NCBI RefSeq assembly: GCF_019320115.1
Contig: NC_089598.1
Span: 82,666,059-82,730,058, forward strand
Reading direction: 5' to 3'
DNA: 64,000 nt
Origin: Miscanthus floridulus
Taxonomy: Eukaryota; Streptophyta; Magnoliopsida; Poales; Poaceae
Shown here: one piece after another, positions 20,571 to 32,240 of the stretch
How positions within the stretch are numbered: position 1 is the stretch's first letter
Layout of the letters: the number at the start of each line of letters is the position of its first letter
Notes under the pieces: generated by a model
What the model saw: only the letters and a program-made list of their open reading frames with translations
Told to the model about the DNA's origin: nothing
Databases searched by the model: none
Made by a program: the position numbers and the translations under genes

Positions 20571-21752
20571 TTAGGTACTCGTCAGTATAGCTGTATTCAT
20601 CACTTTTACATCTGAAATCATTTAGGTTCTGTGCTGATGAGACTGTACACTGTAGATAATTGTCTAGGTCAGTATAGCTGTGTTTACACTTGGTACTCAT
20701 CAAGCGTTTCTGTGCTGATGAGACTTGACACTTGATAACTGTAGATAACTATACATGTTGGGATTTAGGAGCCGAGGAAAAGGAGACAAAAGGAAGCACC
20801 TGGTTCTCCAGAGTTTACATCCAAGAAAATTTGATAGCACCTGGTTCTCGTCAAAATTAGTCCGATTATTGCCACCATGTTTATCATCTGGAATAAGATC
20901 TGGTCACCTACATTTTTCACAATTCAAACAGGAATATGCACTCAGTAATTTGCGGTGATTTAGCAGCCGGCCATCCTACAAGTAAGGATAAGGCCATAGG
21001 CATCACAAGTAGACATGTATGTGTAGTTTATGTACCTGGTAATAACAGCCCAGTCATGTGCTTCTGAGCCCACGAAAACCTGTATGATAGCAAGAAAAAA
21101 ATCTCATCAATCAGAAAAAAAACTTTTTTTTGCCCGGAAAAAGAATGTAGCATACTTACAAAATTCCTCCTGCTGCTGGAGCTACACTTTTGAACAATGA
21201 CATTAGAGTCACAGAGATGCCATTTGCAACACCTCTCTGTTCTCCAGAAGCTGATGCTATTCTTAGATATGAACACAGAAGAAGTTGATGGTACGATTCT
21301 CCAACTGGAGCTACTCTGTTAGGTTAAAACAGAAGATGATGTCTTATTCTTCAAATAGTTCTAAGTTGTACCCATTTGATAGCAAAGTTTGTATCGACTG
21401 ATTGCAAAGTTTGTTGGGCCCTTGCGTGCTCCCATGCAGAATCTGATTACCCTAGCTAGCGAGTCCAATTCAATTTGGTGTTGGCTTGTCACATGTAAAA
21501 CCTCGCCTCTGTCTTTGGGGTTGATCTGCAATTAGTGACTGCTGATGCACCTATCCACACTATTTCATCACCTCGTGTCTTTGGAGTTCTTTTTAAATGT
21601 TATTATGCTAGCTGTATGTGTCTGATCCGATCTTATCATGACTTTTTTTCTCTCGTTGCATATCACTGTATTAAGGTAGAAATTTGAGGTTTACAATGCT
21701 CATGACTTAAAAGTGGCTATGTAGTGGGCTAGTCCTGCTTTCTCTTTGTTTG
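20571..21752. other. Non-coding interior of CACTA2
   Basis: Short duplications (catctgaaatcatttagg at about 20560 and 20610; gtgctgatgagact twice) and otherwise no frame or motif that I can assign. Intergenic or intronic part between the two transposon genes. Confidence 0.4.
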
Positions 21753-21926
21753 ACTACTACTACTACAAGTACCACTACTACTACTACTACAAGTACTACT
21801 ACTACTACTAGTACTACTACAAGTACTACTACTACTACTACTACTAGTACTAGTACTACTACTTGTACTACTAGTACTACTACTTCTACCACTAGTACTA
21901 CTACTTCTACTACTTATACTACTTTT
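21753..21926. repeat. (TAC)n/(ACT)n microsatellite
   Basis: About 170 bp of TAC repeats with occasional AAG, AGT and TTC interruptions, just upstream of the first codons of the second transposon gene. Confidence 0.9.
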
Positions 21927-21956
21927 TTTCTTGCATCTCTTAGAACAAGGCACGAA

Positions 21957-24697
21957 ATGTCGCGAACATCAAAGAGTGCATCCCGATGCCCCGTGAATGA
22001 TGAGCAGCCATCCCATGGAGAGCAAGAACTAGATGACCAGTTTACTCAAGAGCAGTTCGATAATGAGTTAGAAAAGGGTCTAGAAGTGATGCTTACTCAG
22101 GAGGACCTTGTCGATGATGATGATCCAGTGGGGGGGCCAGGGAAGAGAAGGCGGAGAGGATGCCCAAGGTGAAGAAGGGGATGATGATGACAACACCTCA
22201 TTAGGGGGATATGTAAGTCCCGAGGATCCTTTCCCACAAGGACCTAGACGGAGGCCAATGGAGGACGAGTTGGACAAGGATTTTGATCCGAACGACGAGG
22301 TACGGATAAAGCCTTAGTAGCTTGTAAATTTGGCTAATGCTATGGCTTTATGTTACCTCTACTAACACTTTTGACCTACCGGATACACAGGTCGTCCCTA
22401 CTCAACCTCTGAAAAGACGACGTCGGCCTCCGGCTCGTCTTGCCGGATAATATGTAGCAGGGCAAAGGAGATCAGAGGAAGGAGCCATAGGTACTCACAA
22501 TGAGGCCTCCGCTCCACAACCTCAGGACACAACCACGACTGAGACTGCCCAGCCAAAGAGGAAACGAGGGGGGATTAGAAAGCCAAACCAATATCACGAC
22601 AAGGCATGCTATGTGATAACGGAGGTCGGACCAGACGGGCAGATCCTTGAGCCATATACATACGGGGCGAAATTTCGTAATCACATCGGGTTTGTAGTTA
22701 GAGATAAGTTGAACCTCGCTATCCATAGCTGGAATCTTGTACCTATGAGCCAAAAGGTAGACCTATGGGAGAAGCTAAAGCAAAACTTCAGGTTTCTGGA
22801 GGGAATGCACGAGTTGGTACAACAAAATGCTTTTAAGATAATGGGGCAGAGCTTCCGACATTGGCGGTCAGAGCTGAACAAGAACTTTATCCAACAGAAG
22901 TTAACTCCTTTCCACGAGTATGGCAACATAACTCCTAGTCAATGGGAGGAGCTCGTGGCTGAGAAGACTTCAGAGGCATCATTGTCCCTCAGTGCCCGTA
23001 ACAGCGAGCAGGCGAAGAAGAACCAACACTACCCTCGTCTAGGCCCCGGTGGCTACGCTGGCAAGCAAGAGGTCTTTAGGAAGATGGACATAGAGGTCGA
23101 AGCTGCCGGGAATACGGAAGTGCCAAAGTTGAAGCCATGCCTTAAACAGTGGATATACGCGAGGAGTGTCGATTCATCTGGTAGTAGCCTCAAGTTTGCT
23201 AAGCCGGAGACCGGAGAGGTAGAATAAAAAATACTGAAACTTGCTGAAGACAAGGAGAAGGGCACATTCAACCCTTCTAGAGAGAGGGACAAGCTTACCG
23301 TTGCCTTGGGAAACCCCAAGCACACAGGACGCACCAGAGGGCTATGGAAGAGGATGTCCTGGAAGCATGGATTCGTAGAGGAGAGGCACATGTACAAGAA
23401 ACATGGCAGAGACCGAGAGTCTAATCTTGAGCGCCAAGTGAAGGCTCTAGTTGAAAAGATGTTGGTGGAGAAAGGACTGTCTACGATGGAGCCACAAATA
23501 CCAATGGGGCCGCTCAGAGAACTGGCGGTAGTTGGTAGCCCTCCGGATGTTCCCAGCAGTCAAGGTTCCAATGCAACCGGAACCCCCATCGATCGCATAC
23601 AGGCGCCAACCAGTTGCAAATTGGTGGTTCCGATGGGCAGGCAAAACATGATCATTGAGGTGGCAACGGGCGTGGCACATCCTCCGGGCGGCACGTGGCA
23701 CAATAGGGACATCCCGCAGGACTACACTCGGGCCGAGGTGCATACCGTGAAGCTCGAGTTCATGACTTAGAAGATAGAACACCCTACTCCCGAGGGGCTC
23801 GTGTTACTCGAAGACGTCATGAACCAGTTCATCCTCTGGCACAGACGGGACATTGTATTGACCGAGTCTTCGCCAACTCCGACTGAAGTTCATCCTCTAG
23901 AGCGACCCGTCGAGGACGGGGAGGTATACTCACCGGCCCATGACCATGACCACCACACGCTAGAGACTTCTCCACCTCGTACCGAGCAAGGGCGTGATGA
24001 CATGCCACATCCTTCTCCACCTCGTATCGAGCAAGGGCATGATGACATGCCATGTCCTTCTCCAGCTCATACCGAGGAAAGGCATGATGAGATGCAACAT
24101 CCTTATCAACAAGCGCAGCCGATACATGAACAATAAGTGTCTCATGAATAGCAATTGCCTCATGAACAGCCGATACGTGAAGAACAAGTGACCCCTAGAG
24201 CAGGTGATGCACAAGTTGGCAAGGACGTGCCCGAATGGGAAGCTTGAAACAAAATCCCAATCAAGATAAGGCCATCGTATGTGGGCATTAATGACGTCTC
24301 ATCGATGCACAAGTGGATGGCTCATGACCAGTTCAAGCCTAAGAACCAAGTAAAAGAATTCAGAGCACCAGCTTCTGAGGAGGGCACCACTGAGGAGGGC
24401 ACCACTAGCAAACTACACAAAGGGTTTAACAAGTATCCAGCTGTTGATAACCTCAAATGGTCAAATGATTGCCCGGATAAATATGAAAAAGGCAAGAACT
24501 TCCTACCAAACCAAGTCATACAGTGCTTGCCACGTGGAATGAGAAAGTTCCACGATTGGTACTTGTGTGCTCAGATAACAGAACTAGAAATCTTACAAGC
24601 ATGGATCCCTGCCGGCACATTTGGAGCCCTAGGTGGGCAAATTGCCGTTGAGTTTAAGGATATCCAGGCATGCTTCCACTCGGACGAATGGAAATGA
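21957..24697 (+). pseudogene. CACTA2 second gene, Transposase_24-like (Ptta/En-Spm) region
   Basis: It starts with MSRTSKSASRCPVNDEQPSH and an acidic segment, with a frame change near 22150. The conserved domain is at 22613-23227 (YVITEVGPDGQILEPYTY, GFVVRDKLNLAIHSW, NITPSQWEELVAEKTSEA); then comes a domain with HTGRTRGLWKRMSWKHGF (23306-23440), a basic coiled coil, and a region with three repeated histidine/proline-rich units. A further segment at 24281-24697 (GMRKFHDWYLCAQITELEIL) leads into the protease part. In-frame stops occur at about 22449, 23227, 23768 and 24136. The family is found beside TNP2 in grass CACTA elements and is thought to bind DNA. Confidence 0.75.
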
Positions 24698-24798
24698 ATC
24701 TGATTCGCATATGGTGCCTGTAAGTCCTTGCCCTCTCGATATGATATGAATGTAATCTTTTAATTTTGTTGTAACTAACCCGCACCGTGATTTGTAGA

Positions 24799-25908
24799 AT
24801 GCAAGCGGACTTTGTAAAAAAGAGGCCAGCTCTGAAACACGGGTATATAGACCCTTCACCTATAGCATCAACAAATTTTAATTACCCTAAAGAGTGGAAA
24901 CTAGATTGCAAAGAACTAGTAGCTGGAAAGACACTTAAGAAGAAAGAGGACATCAGGAACAAGAAAATATTGGAAGAGTCCCTCAAGGTTGCGGCATACA
25001 TTGCCCTATGTTTTAAAAATCTTCAACAACACGATAATATATGGATATCATACCACTTCAAGTAAGTTCGATTGTATACTTAGCTTTGTTTAAATTACTT
25101 TGTTCGATGCAAAAGAGCTTATGTGTTCCTTCTATGACTAAATTCATGCAGCGATCACTGGATTTGCATGGGCGTCTGGCTCTCACATAGCATGGCATGG
25201 GTCTTTGATTCAGCGAATTTTCCAGTCGAGACATACAAAGACTTCATAACAATTGTCAAGATGTATACATATTGACAATCCTCATTTTAGCTACTATGTT
25301 TGTATACATACTTGTAAGGTTCAATGTGGGATACTAACAAGTTGCATTTGCTAAAACCATTGGAACATGGCATTCAGACACTATGTCCAGGAACATAAGG
25401 GGAGGCATCATCCAAATAGGAAGGAAAAGTTGTATGTCAAAACTCTATGTGCGGTAAGTGTCATTTACTTTGGTACTTCATATATTACGTGTCTGTCAAT
25501 AGCATTACTTAACATCTCCATATGCAAAACACACAGTGCCCCAAGCAGAAGCCTGGGAGTCTACATTGTGGATACTACACATGTATTATGATGAGTACCA
25601 TCGGTGGCTACAACAGAAACCCCAATCTGGTAAGTTTGAACCTCTTCGCTCGTAGTATGAAAAGTTCGCATATGTTGTGATATAGTAAACCTAAACTTGT
25701 TCTCTTGTAGTTGGAGAAAGATAAAGACACGAGAAGGAACCCATACAAGGATGACGAGCTCTTAGAGATGGTCGGCGACCTTTGCAACTTTATAATGGAC
25801 CAGATTGTGTATCATAAAGGCACTTACCATCATCTTCTTTCCGACTTAGGTAGTAATCCTCTGTACCAACACCTTCGGGAGACTGATAGGTTAGCCCTAG
25901 GCTGTTGA
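24799..25908 (+). pseudogene. Ulp1-like (C48) cysteine protease region of CACTA2 second gene
   Basis: Exon pieces: 24799-25065; about 25151-25270 with DHWICMGVWLSHSMAWVFDS; 25367-25455 (RHYVQEHKGRHHPNRKEKLY); about 25536-25600 with PKQKPGSLHCGYYTC; and 25711-25908. The His of DHWI, the Asp of VFDS and the Cys of HCGYY are placed as in the catalytic triad of Ulp1/SENP-type proteases. Such domains accompany plant CACTA and MULE transposons; their role may be deSUMOylation or processing. It ends at TGA 25906-25908. The broken N-terminal part makes production of a full fusion doubtful. Confidence 0.7.
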
Positions 25909-26128
25909 TGACAATGTGGACTTATGGTATGATTTGGATCAGACTTTGGAACGGTTTGGACTTTGTTTTGCATGTGGACTTGTGGATATCTTAATGTACT
26001 ATGTTATAATGATGGACTTCATAATGGACTATGTTGTAATGATGACTTTTGTGAATTATGATTTGTGATGATGGTCTTGTATTTGTGGATGTATATATGT
26101 ATATTTGTAGCCGTCAGATTCGAATTTG

Positions 26129-26199
<71 letters not shown>

Positions 26200-26228
26200 G
26201 TCAGATTGGAATTTGAATTTTTTTTTGT
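25909..26228. repeat. CACTA2 3' segment with (AT)n/(GT)n microsatellite
   Basis: Repeated 'tggacttatggta/ataatggactatgttgtaatgatg' motifs to about 26070, then roughly 27 AT dinucleotides (26129-26186) followed by GT repeats. Confidence 0.8.
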
Positions 26229-26541
26229 TAGAAAATCCACTGTAGGGGCAGTTCTTGATTGAACCGCCCTTACAAATACACACAGCAGAGGCGGCTGGTG
26301 ATACAACCGCCCTTATAGAAGTCCACTACAGGGGGCGGCTGATATTACCAGCCGCCCTTACAGATGGCACTGTAGGGGCGGCTGAAAACACCAGCCGCCC
26401 CTACAGAGGGCACTGCAGGGGCGGTCAGGAAACCGCCCCTTCAAATGCACCCTCTGTAGGAACACCCTAGGAAGGGCGGCTGGCGTAGTCGCCCCTACAT
26501 AGGCTCTAGAGCCGCCCCTACAGTAACATTCTGTAGTAGTG
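26229..26541. repeat. CACTA2 subterminal repeats and right terminus
   Basis: At least eight GGGGCGGCT/AGCCGCCC-type motifs in both orientations, spaced about 30-60 bp, then the terminal ATTCTGTAGTAGTG. In CACTA elements such motifs bind the transposase-associated protein. Confidence 0.85.
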
Positions 26542-26542
26542 T

Positions 26543-27105
26543 TTGCCGAGTGTTTTTACACTCGGCAAAGAGCCCTTTGCACTCGGCAAAGGCTTTGTCG
26601 AGTGTAGCACTCGGCAAAGTCCATTCGGCAAAATTTTTCTCGGCAAAGGGTCTTTGCCGAGTGCTTTTTATCGGGGCACTCGGCAAAATAAAAAAAAATT
26701 TGCCGAGTGCTTGGGGCGGCACTCGGCAAAATAATTTCAGCCGTTGCGGCGCCGGTCGTTAACGGTTATTTTGCCGAGTGCCCGACCCAGCACTCAGCAA
26801 AAAAAAATTATTTTTTAAAAAAATTACTTTGCCGAGTGCCCCAGCCCAGGCACTCGGCAAAGTTTTTTTATTTTTTTTTAAAAAGTACTTTGCCGAGTGC
26901 CCCTGCCCAGGCACTCGGCAAAGTTTTTTTTAAAAAATTACTTTGCCGAGTGCCCCTGCCCAGGCACTCGGCAAAGTTTTTTTTATTTTTTTTAAATAAT
27001 TTCTTTGCCGAGTGCCCCCTATTTAGGCACTCGGCAAAGAATTTCTGATTTTTTTTAAAAAAAAATACTTTGCTGAGTGCCTGGGCAGGGGCACTCGGCA
27101 AAGTA
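26543..27105. repeat. TTTGCCGAGTG subterminal repeat cluster
   Basis: About twenty copies in alternating orientation. From about 26815 to 27010 three to four units of about 60 bp contain hairpins (TTTGCCGAGTGCCCCTGCCC followed by AGGCACTCGGCAAAG) separated by T/A-rich spacers. Confidence 0.9.
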
Positions 27106-27755
27106 CTTTTTAAAAAAATAAAAAAAAACTTTCAGGGCCCAAAACTGCCAGCAGGGATGTTCTAACAAAACAGCAAGTTTCTAGGATTTCTATATACTCG
27201 TTTCTTCTTTTCTATTATTTTTGTTTCAAATTTATAATAAAAAAATGCTGTGCAATGGAAACGATCTTGTCTACCTGCGATGTACCTACTATCAAGCGGA
27301 AAACCAGAGTACTACGAAAAAAGTGCCCATTTTCAAATAAATTGCTAACGGACTAAAAAAGAGTAGATTAATAAGAGAAGCGATGCATTTGGTGAAATTG
27401 TAAGAAGTTGTAAATGTAGTTTGCGCTCTAAAAATATGGCATGCCAAATACACAGTGTTGGCATGCACTCTGGCATAACCACTAGGGAAAATCTCTGACA
27501 TTATCTTCATTTCACCAAACTTCATCAGTTCATATAAATATACTAGTAAATCAATATCACATGCAAAAGAAAAACTATTGAATGCACATGAGTCAAGGGA
27601 AGAGCACACGCGTAATCTTTTGCTTTGCTTATAAAAAGAAAAGTATACATTATGATAGCTATAAAAAAAATTATTGTTATCAGCGAGCAACAGAACACAT
27701 CCGCTATGCACATCTTGTACTACTTGGCTAGAAGTAAAGATGTGAAAAGGCCAAC
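27106..27755. other. Interior of CACTA3 without recognised genes
   Basis: AT-rich sequence flanking the captured gene. It may include distal intron or exon sequence of the captured gene, but no conserved motif was seen. Confidence 0.4.
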
Positions 27756-28980
27756 CTGATTGTTTTGTTTTTCCAGAGGCAAGTATGGCATGCCATGGGA
27801 GATGTCTGAAGTGATCAAAATCCCCTTTATTGTGCTACTAACACCCAGCTCAAATAGAGACTTCACTGCCACAAGTAAGTACAGGCTAGCTTAGCAAGAA
27901 GCCCAATCAGATTCTGCAACCACGAGACACAATAGTCAGCTGCCTCAACACATATCGAGCACACGCAACAAATTGTTGTAGAGAAAACATACACTGCATG
28001 TCGATGGGCTAAGGGCCGTGAGTCCACCAGTGTGGATCAAAGGTAGGACCTTCTCTATAACACCCTGGTGACAGAGCTGGTCCACAAGATCAACTGAAGT
28101 GCTAAAGGAGTCCACGATGCTTATCAAGCAAGCTGCAACCTTCTCCACTATCTGGAAATTGACATCACTTAGAAACAAAAGCAGAGCACTCTTTACATGC
28201 CAAAATGATCTCAGTTATATGGGGGAACAACAGTACCATTTTGTCCTCAGATTGCAGAAGATTACAGAGAGTTGGGACCGAATCGAGAACAAACTGGGAG
28301 CAATCGGCCGGGACCTTCTTGCAGGCATTTGCGACAGCTGACACTGCAACCCTCTGAACCATGGAAGTGGGCATCAAATTAGCAAATGTACTCAATTCTC
28401 AGTTTCAGAGGTGATTTCTTTAAGATTCTAACCTTAATGCTTGCAGCGAAGAAGTCAATGTATGCCAGCACAGCGTTGATCATGCCCGCCTGCAAGCACT
28501 GGGTAGGTTGCCGCCGTGATATCTTCTCAAAAGCTTGCAAGCACTGCATACGCAACAGAATGGTCGGATAAAACGCATCAAGGTAAATGTGATCATCCGA
28601 TCAGGCCGTGAGAGCTTTTGGGTTACCTGCTCAGCTACATCGAGGTACTCGATGGCTAGCAGCCGGGAGCAGAGCACGGGGAGGAGGCCGTGGCGGACAA
28701 CGGCGTCCCCGGCGCGCGGCATGGCGTCGCAGAGGTACGTGATGGCGCGCACGGACAGCAGAATCACGTCCGGGGTAGCCCCGTGCCATCGCCGCCGCCG
28801 CCGCCGCCGGCCCGCCGCACCAGCGCCCGCGCGGCTGCCTCCGTGGGGAAGTACCCGCCGGCGTCCTCCGCGCAGAACGACAGCGCCTCGCAGAGCTCCA
28901 TGAGCGCCGCCACCACCGCGACCGGCGACGGGGGTGGGCGCGGCGGGCGAGGCCGGCGGAGGGCGCGGGCGCACGCGGGC
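27756..28980 (-). pseudogene. Captured fragment of a HECT E3 ubiquitin ligase gene (UPL3/UPL4 type, armadillo region)
   Basis: Five exons with intact splice borders on the minus strand: about 28935-28627, 28543-28433, 28353-28237, 28151-27993 and 27913-27756. Key peptides: MELCEALSFCAEDAGGYFP, LLSVRAITYLCDAMPRAGD, CLQAFEKISRRQPTQCLQAG, RVAVSAVANACKKVPADCSQ, LCHQGVIEKVLPLIHTGGLT and NLIGLLAKLAC. These match the N-terminal ARM repeats of plant UPL3/UPL4-like ligases. Exons 2-4 are 37, 39 and 53 whole codons. There is a frameshift in exon 1 near the poly-Gly run (about 28780) and another in exon 5 (about 27875). No HECT domain is present. Introns are retained, so this is a genomic (not retro) capture, and it lies between the two subterminal clusters of a CACTA element. 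Confidence 0.8.
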
Positions 28981-29639
28981 GCGAGGGCGGGACTCGCCGG
29001 CGGCAGCGATTCGCCGGCGAGAGCGCGGCAGCGGCGGGGGTGGGCGCGGCGGCGGCTGTGGTGGGCGCGGGGGCGAGCGGGCGTGGCTGGGGGCGTTTTT
29101 TAGGGTTGGGCCGCGCGGGGTTGGGCCGGTGGGCTTTTACTCGGCAATTTTTTTTTTCGAAAATCAACTTTGCCGAGTGCCCCCTGGGCCGGCACTCGGC
29201 AAAGCCCACTTTGCCGAGTGCCCCCATGGCACCCAAATTTTTTTCTGGGGCCTTGTGACAGTATTTCAAACTCTATTTTAAAATTTGGGGCAATTTTGAC
29301 TTTTTTGATATATTTCATTAGTTTATTTCGTTTCGTCGAATTTTTCGGGATATTTGAAATTTAAACTGCAGGTACATGGAATAATGGACTTTGGTCATCC
29401 AAAAATTGATACTCATGATATTTAGGGTATGTTTAGGCCGTATCCAGGAACTCACATGAAATCTCGAGCATCTCGTTGACGTAACATGTCGAGGTACTTG
29501 CCGGAAATGTGATTTTAAATTATATAAAATGCAAACGAAGTCCGAAAATCACGAAACTTGTCGAGGCGTCGTGTTATCGCATGTGGAGGCTGTGGTAAAA
29601 AATTGAGAAGGTTTCGAGCAAGTTGTGACATCGAATGCC

Positions 29640-29715
29640 AAAGCTACATAAGGTTACGTCATGTGGGTCCAAGCCAGGCTGGCTCAAGGGGGCTCCAGCT
29701 ACATAAGGTTACCAG
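29640..29715. repeat. Short direct repeat (gctacataaggttac) flanking about 40 bp
   Basis: gctacataaggttac occurs near 29643 and 29698. Possibly a local duplication at the end of CACTA3. Confidence 0.6.
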
Positions 29716-29869
29716 GAGGCCAAAGCGAGGGCATCAACCAAATTATCAATAGATTACCTTTTACCTTTATTGTATTGTTCATCTTCCTCCTAGCTTCTCT
29801 GTACCAACCCTCTTCCTTTTTGTACCCTGATTTGCTAATTGAATCAAGTTATGTAAGCAATCTAGTTGG

Positions 29870-30035
29870 GTTGCTGACAATTTGCGACCAAATTTTGCCA
29901 TACCAAAGATTTGGCAACCAAAAGTTGGCAAAAAAAATTGCCATAGATTTGGTAAGCCAAATGTGAGATGTTGACAAGTTTTGGTAGCAAACCAAATACT
30001 AGCAAAAATTTGGTCACAAACCAATCAGGCCCATA
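29870..30035. mobile_element. MITE-like segment rich in TTTGGCAA/TTGCCAA motifs
   Basis: The segment ends with aaaatttggtcacaaaccaatcaggccc and contains repeated 'accaaa/tttggt' inverted motifs, like a known grass MITE with GGGCCTGATTGGTTTGTGAC ends. The left end is not clear. Confidence 0.4.
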
Positions 30036-30510
30036 AAAACAGCCCTCCGCCGGCCTTCACCAAGGGAGCTAATGAGCATGAATAAGAAGGCAGCCTTGCC
30101 GCCGCAATGGCGCCAGTGACCAAGATCTGAAAGATCATTAGGATCGACTAGCAGCAGATCTAGCGTGTATGAACTTGAATTTAGGATACGGTAAACCCTA
30201 GAATATGAACTAGTGCTAGGCAACAGAGAGAGAGAGGGATGCGGTGTTAGCAAACCATCGGTCGCCTTGGAGGTAGACGAGCTAGCCATGGCGTCAGTGT
30301 CGGTGACACGGTGAAGGCGTAGAGTAGCAGTGGAGTCCGGCGATAGTGTGGACGTCGCAGTGGAGGAGCGGTCGCAGAGGCCGCGGTGAAGATGCGGCGG
30401 TGGTGTCTTCCTGTCTTTGGCAGCGCCCTCTCTCTAGATCGGCTTAGGGTTAGGATGTAGGTGGGGTTTGTGGCGGCTCAGGTGAACCTCGTGCCTTATG
30501 CCCCGGCCCT
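30014..30510 (-). other. 5' leader-like GC-rich segment with a short ORF
   Basis: A minus-strand ORF (30289-30014, MASSSTSKATDGLLTPHPSL) is preceded by a GC-rich leader containing CCTAACCCTAAGCCGATCTAG. Continuing across the solo LTR, the leader extends into 34911-35190. It resembles the 5' part of a retroelement or gene, but I cannot name it. Its downstream part is cut by the MITE-like sequence. Confidence 0.3.
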
Positions 30511-30873
30511 TGTCGCAGAACCGACCAATTTATAAGAATACAAGTACAATGGCAATCCGCAAGCGGTCGCACTGTCATACTTGAACCTATATAAACCCGG
30601 TAGTCCGTCGAGTACCACGACGGGTCTCGATAAACGATTTACAACAACCAAGATCGTACAGGATTCAACATACATGCCACAAATTACATAAAGTTCACAG
30701 ATACCTTTCATCATCAGAGTACGAATAAAAAGTTATTACAAACCGAGTTTGGTAAATAAGCGGAAGCAAATAAGTTCGAAGATAAAGTTTCCAACATAGT
30801 TTGATACAGTACCACGCCAGATCACGGTCCACAAAAGCAAAGATAGGAATTACTAAAGAAGCCTGCCCAAGGC

Positions 30874-32240
30874 TTACTCCTCATCCACAGCGGGATAGAA
30901 GCAACTCTTGCAATAACCATGATACATAGTGCCATCTGCAACAATGGGAAAATAAACCCTGAGTACGAGAAGGTACTCAGCTAGACTTACCCGTCATGAA
31001 CCAGAAATAAAATGACTCCAAGGATTATGCAAGGCTGTATAAGTGGACGTAACTTGACAACATTTTGCGTAAAAGGCAATTACCCGTTGTACAATTATGA
31101 TTCCTTTATCAAGTTAATTATAACTATCCCTTTCTAGATTAGCAACTATCCTGTGCCAAACATGTGGTATATCCTTTAAAAGCATACAATAGTAACCATA
31201 GCAGGTATTGTAATTCCATATTCATCTGAACCATCATGTTTCATAATATAGTTGCTACGATGTTGGGACTAGCCAAGTTTCTCACTATCCGGGAGAGACG
31301 GCGATTCGAATCGATTTCAATCAGCTGGGAATTTATTCCTAACACAAACACAGGTCTACCAGCCACGATAGCCTTAGGTCACCTTTGGTACAACTCCGGT
31401 ACACATTTCGCGGGTCCGTACTGCGCCGCATAATTTGGAACACTAGATGCCAGGATGCTCAGGCCAAGCCTGCCCTTGGGCTCAGTCTGATCGTTCCCCG
31501 GAAGGAGCGCACAACAGAATGATTCCCGGCCTGAGTTGAATTACTCGGCTTCGCGGTCGGAACGAGTTATCCGGCCAGCTAAGTGAGAGGCATGCGTTCA
31601 ATCTTGTCAGAAGCACCAACAACGGTACGGTCCTTAATCGACACAGATGGGGATAAGTCCACACCCAAGACCTCCATGTCTTGTTGCTTCTCTATCGACT
31701 TTCCGTCCGGTCTTGATTTACTTTTACCCCATGGTTCTTGTTCCACGATAGCAAATATAGCCAACCGTGCTCCGGTATCCACCTATATCTCACAGGTGAC
31801 CGGACATCACCCGACTTCTACTGGTCTAAGCATGGCTAAGCATATATATTCGATCCTGGACCTATACCGGTTAAAGGTGTAATATTTGGACAAGGAATGT
31901 ACATGCATCAAGTGGTTTCATTCAACTCTTATAACCTAATGCATCAATCATAAATACGTAAGTAAACATTTGTAAAATTACTGGGAGACTTATAATGCTC
32001 CGGGGCTTGCCTCGTAGAAAGGAAGTAGGGCGATGGTCAGGACACTCCGGAAGCTCTTCAGGGTTCTGCTCCACGCCTTCGAGAGCAGCGGCTTGCGGAT
32101 CCTCCTGCTGGTTCCCTTCCTCTGCTTCTTCGAATTCCAGCAACGTGATCTCTTCCTCCGATCCTAGATGCATGAGTATGGCATGAGTATTACGAATGCA
32201 TAATGTTAACAAGTGCATCATGCTTATTGAGTAGGTGCAT
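30874..32240 (-). CDS. Putative LTR-encoded spliced micropolypeptide (solo LTR copy)
   Basis: Model: exon 1 32240-32228 (ATGCACCTACTCA), exon 2 32163-32011, exon 3 30935-30874. Exon 2 contains ITLLEFEE and ECPDHRPTSF around an acidic Gln/Glu-rich stretch; exon 3 gives TMYHGYCKSCFYPAVDEE and then stops. Exon 2 begins after TAG|G and ends at AG|GCAAGC (GC donor type); exon 3 follows TTGCAG; all junctions are in the same phase, giving about 75 residues. The exon 1 donor here is AT instead of GT. The same model fits the LTR at 46672-51507, with mostly silent differences. No known family recognised. The exon model is inference. Confidence 0.4.

Larger units (their letters stand above)
19308..26541 (+). 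mobile_element. CACTA (En/Spm-type) transposon, right part (CACTA2)
   Basis: TNP2 C-terminus, then a second gene (Transposase_24-like plus Ulp1-like protease), then subterminal repeats with GGGGCGGCT and AGCCGCCCC in both orientations (26230-26530), and a terminal ...ATTCTGTAGTAGTG ending at 26541 (CACTACTACAGAAT on the other strand). The left part is beyond the nested Tat2 element. TSD not verifiable. Confidence 0.8.
26542..29720. mobile_element. CACTA element of the TTTGCCGAGTG family (CACTA3), ends not complete
   Basis: Dense TTTGCCGAGTGC...GCACTCGGCAAA inverted motifs at 26543-27105 and 29163-29225 mark the two subterminal regions of a family that is abundant in panicoid grasses. The segment 29240-29715, which includes AATTTAAACTGCAGGTACAT and GTTATCGCATGTGGAGGCTG, also belongs to the interior of this family as I know it. 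The left CACTA terminus is missing because CACTA2 abuts at 26541; the right terminus is not recognised. It carries a gene fragment at 27756-28980. Confidence 0.7.

Noticed and set aside
21750..22172. Poly-threonine/serine/valine ORFs on both strands
   Set aside because: Open frames created by the (TAC)n microsatellite; only the part from about 21957 is credible as transposon coding sequence.
26543..27105. CRISPR-like or regulatory palindrome array
   Set aside because: Alternating TTTGCCGAGTG motifs are the known subterminal repeats of a grass CACTA family.
28535..29281. Long Arg/Ala/Gly-rich ORFs
   Set aside because: Shadows of the GC-rich first exon of the captured UPL-like gene and adjacent CACTA repeats.
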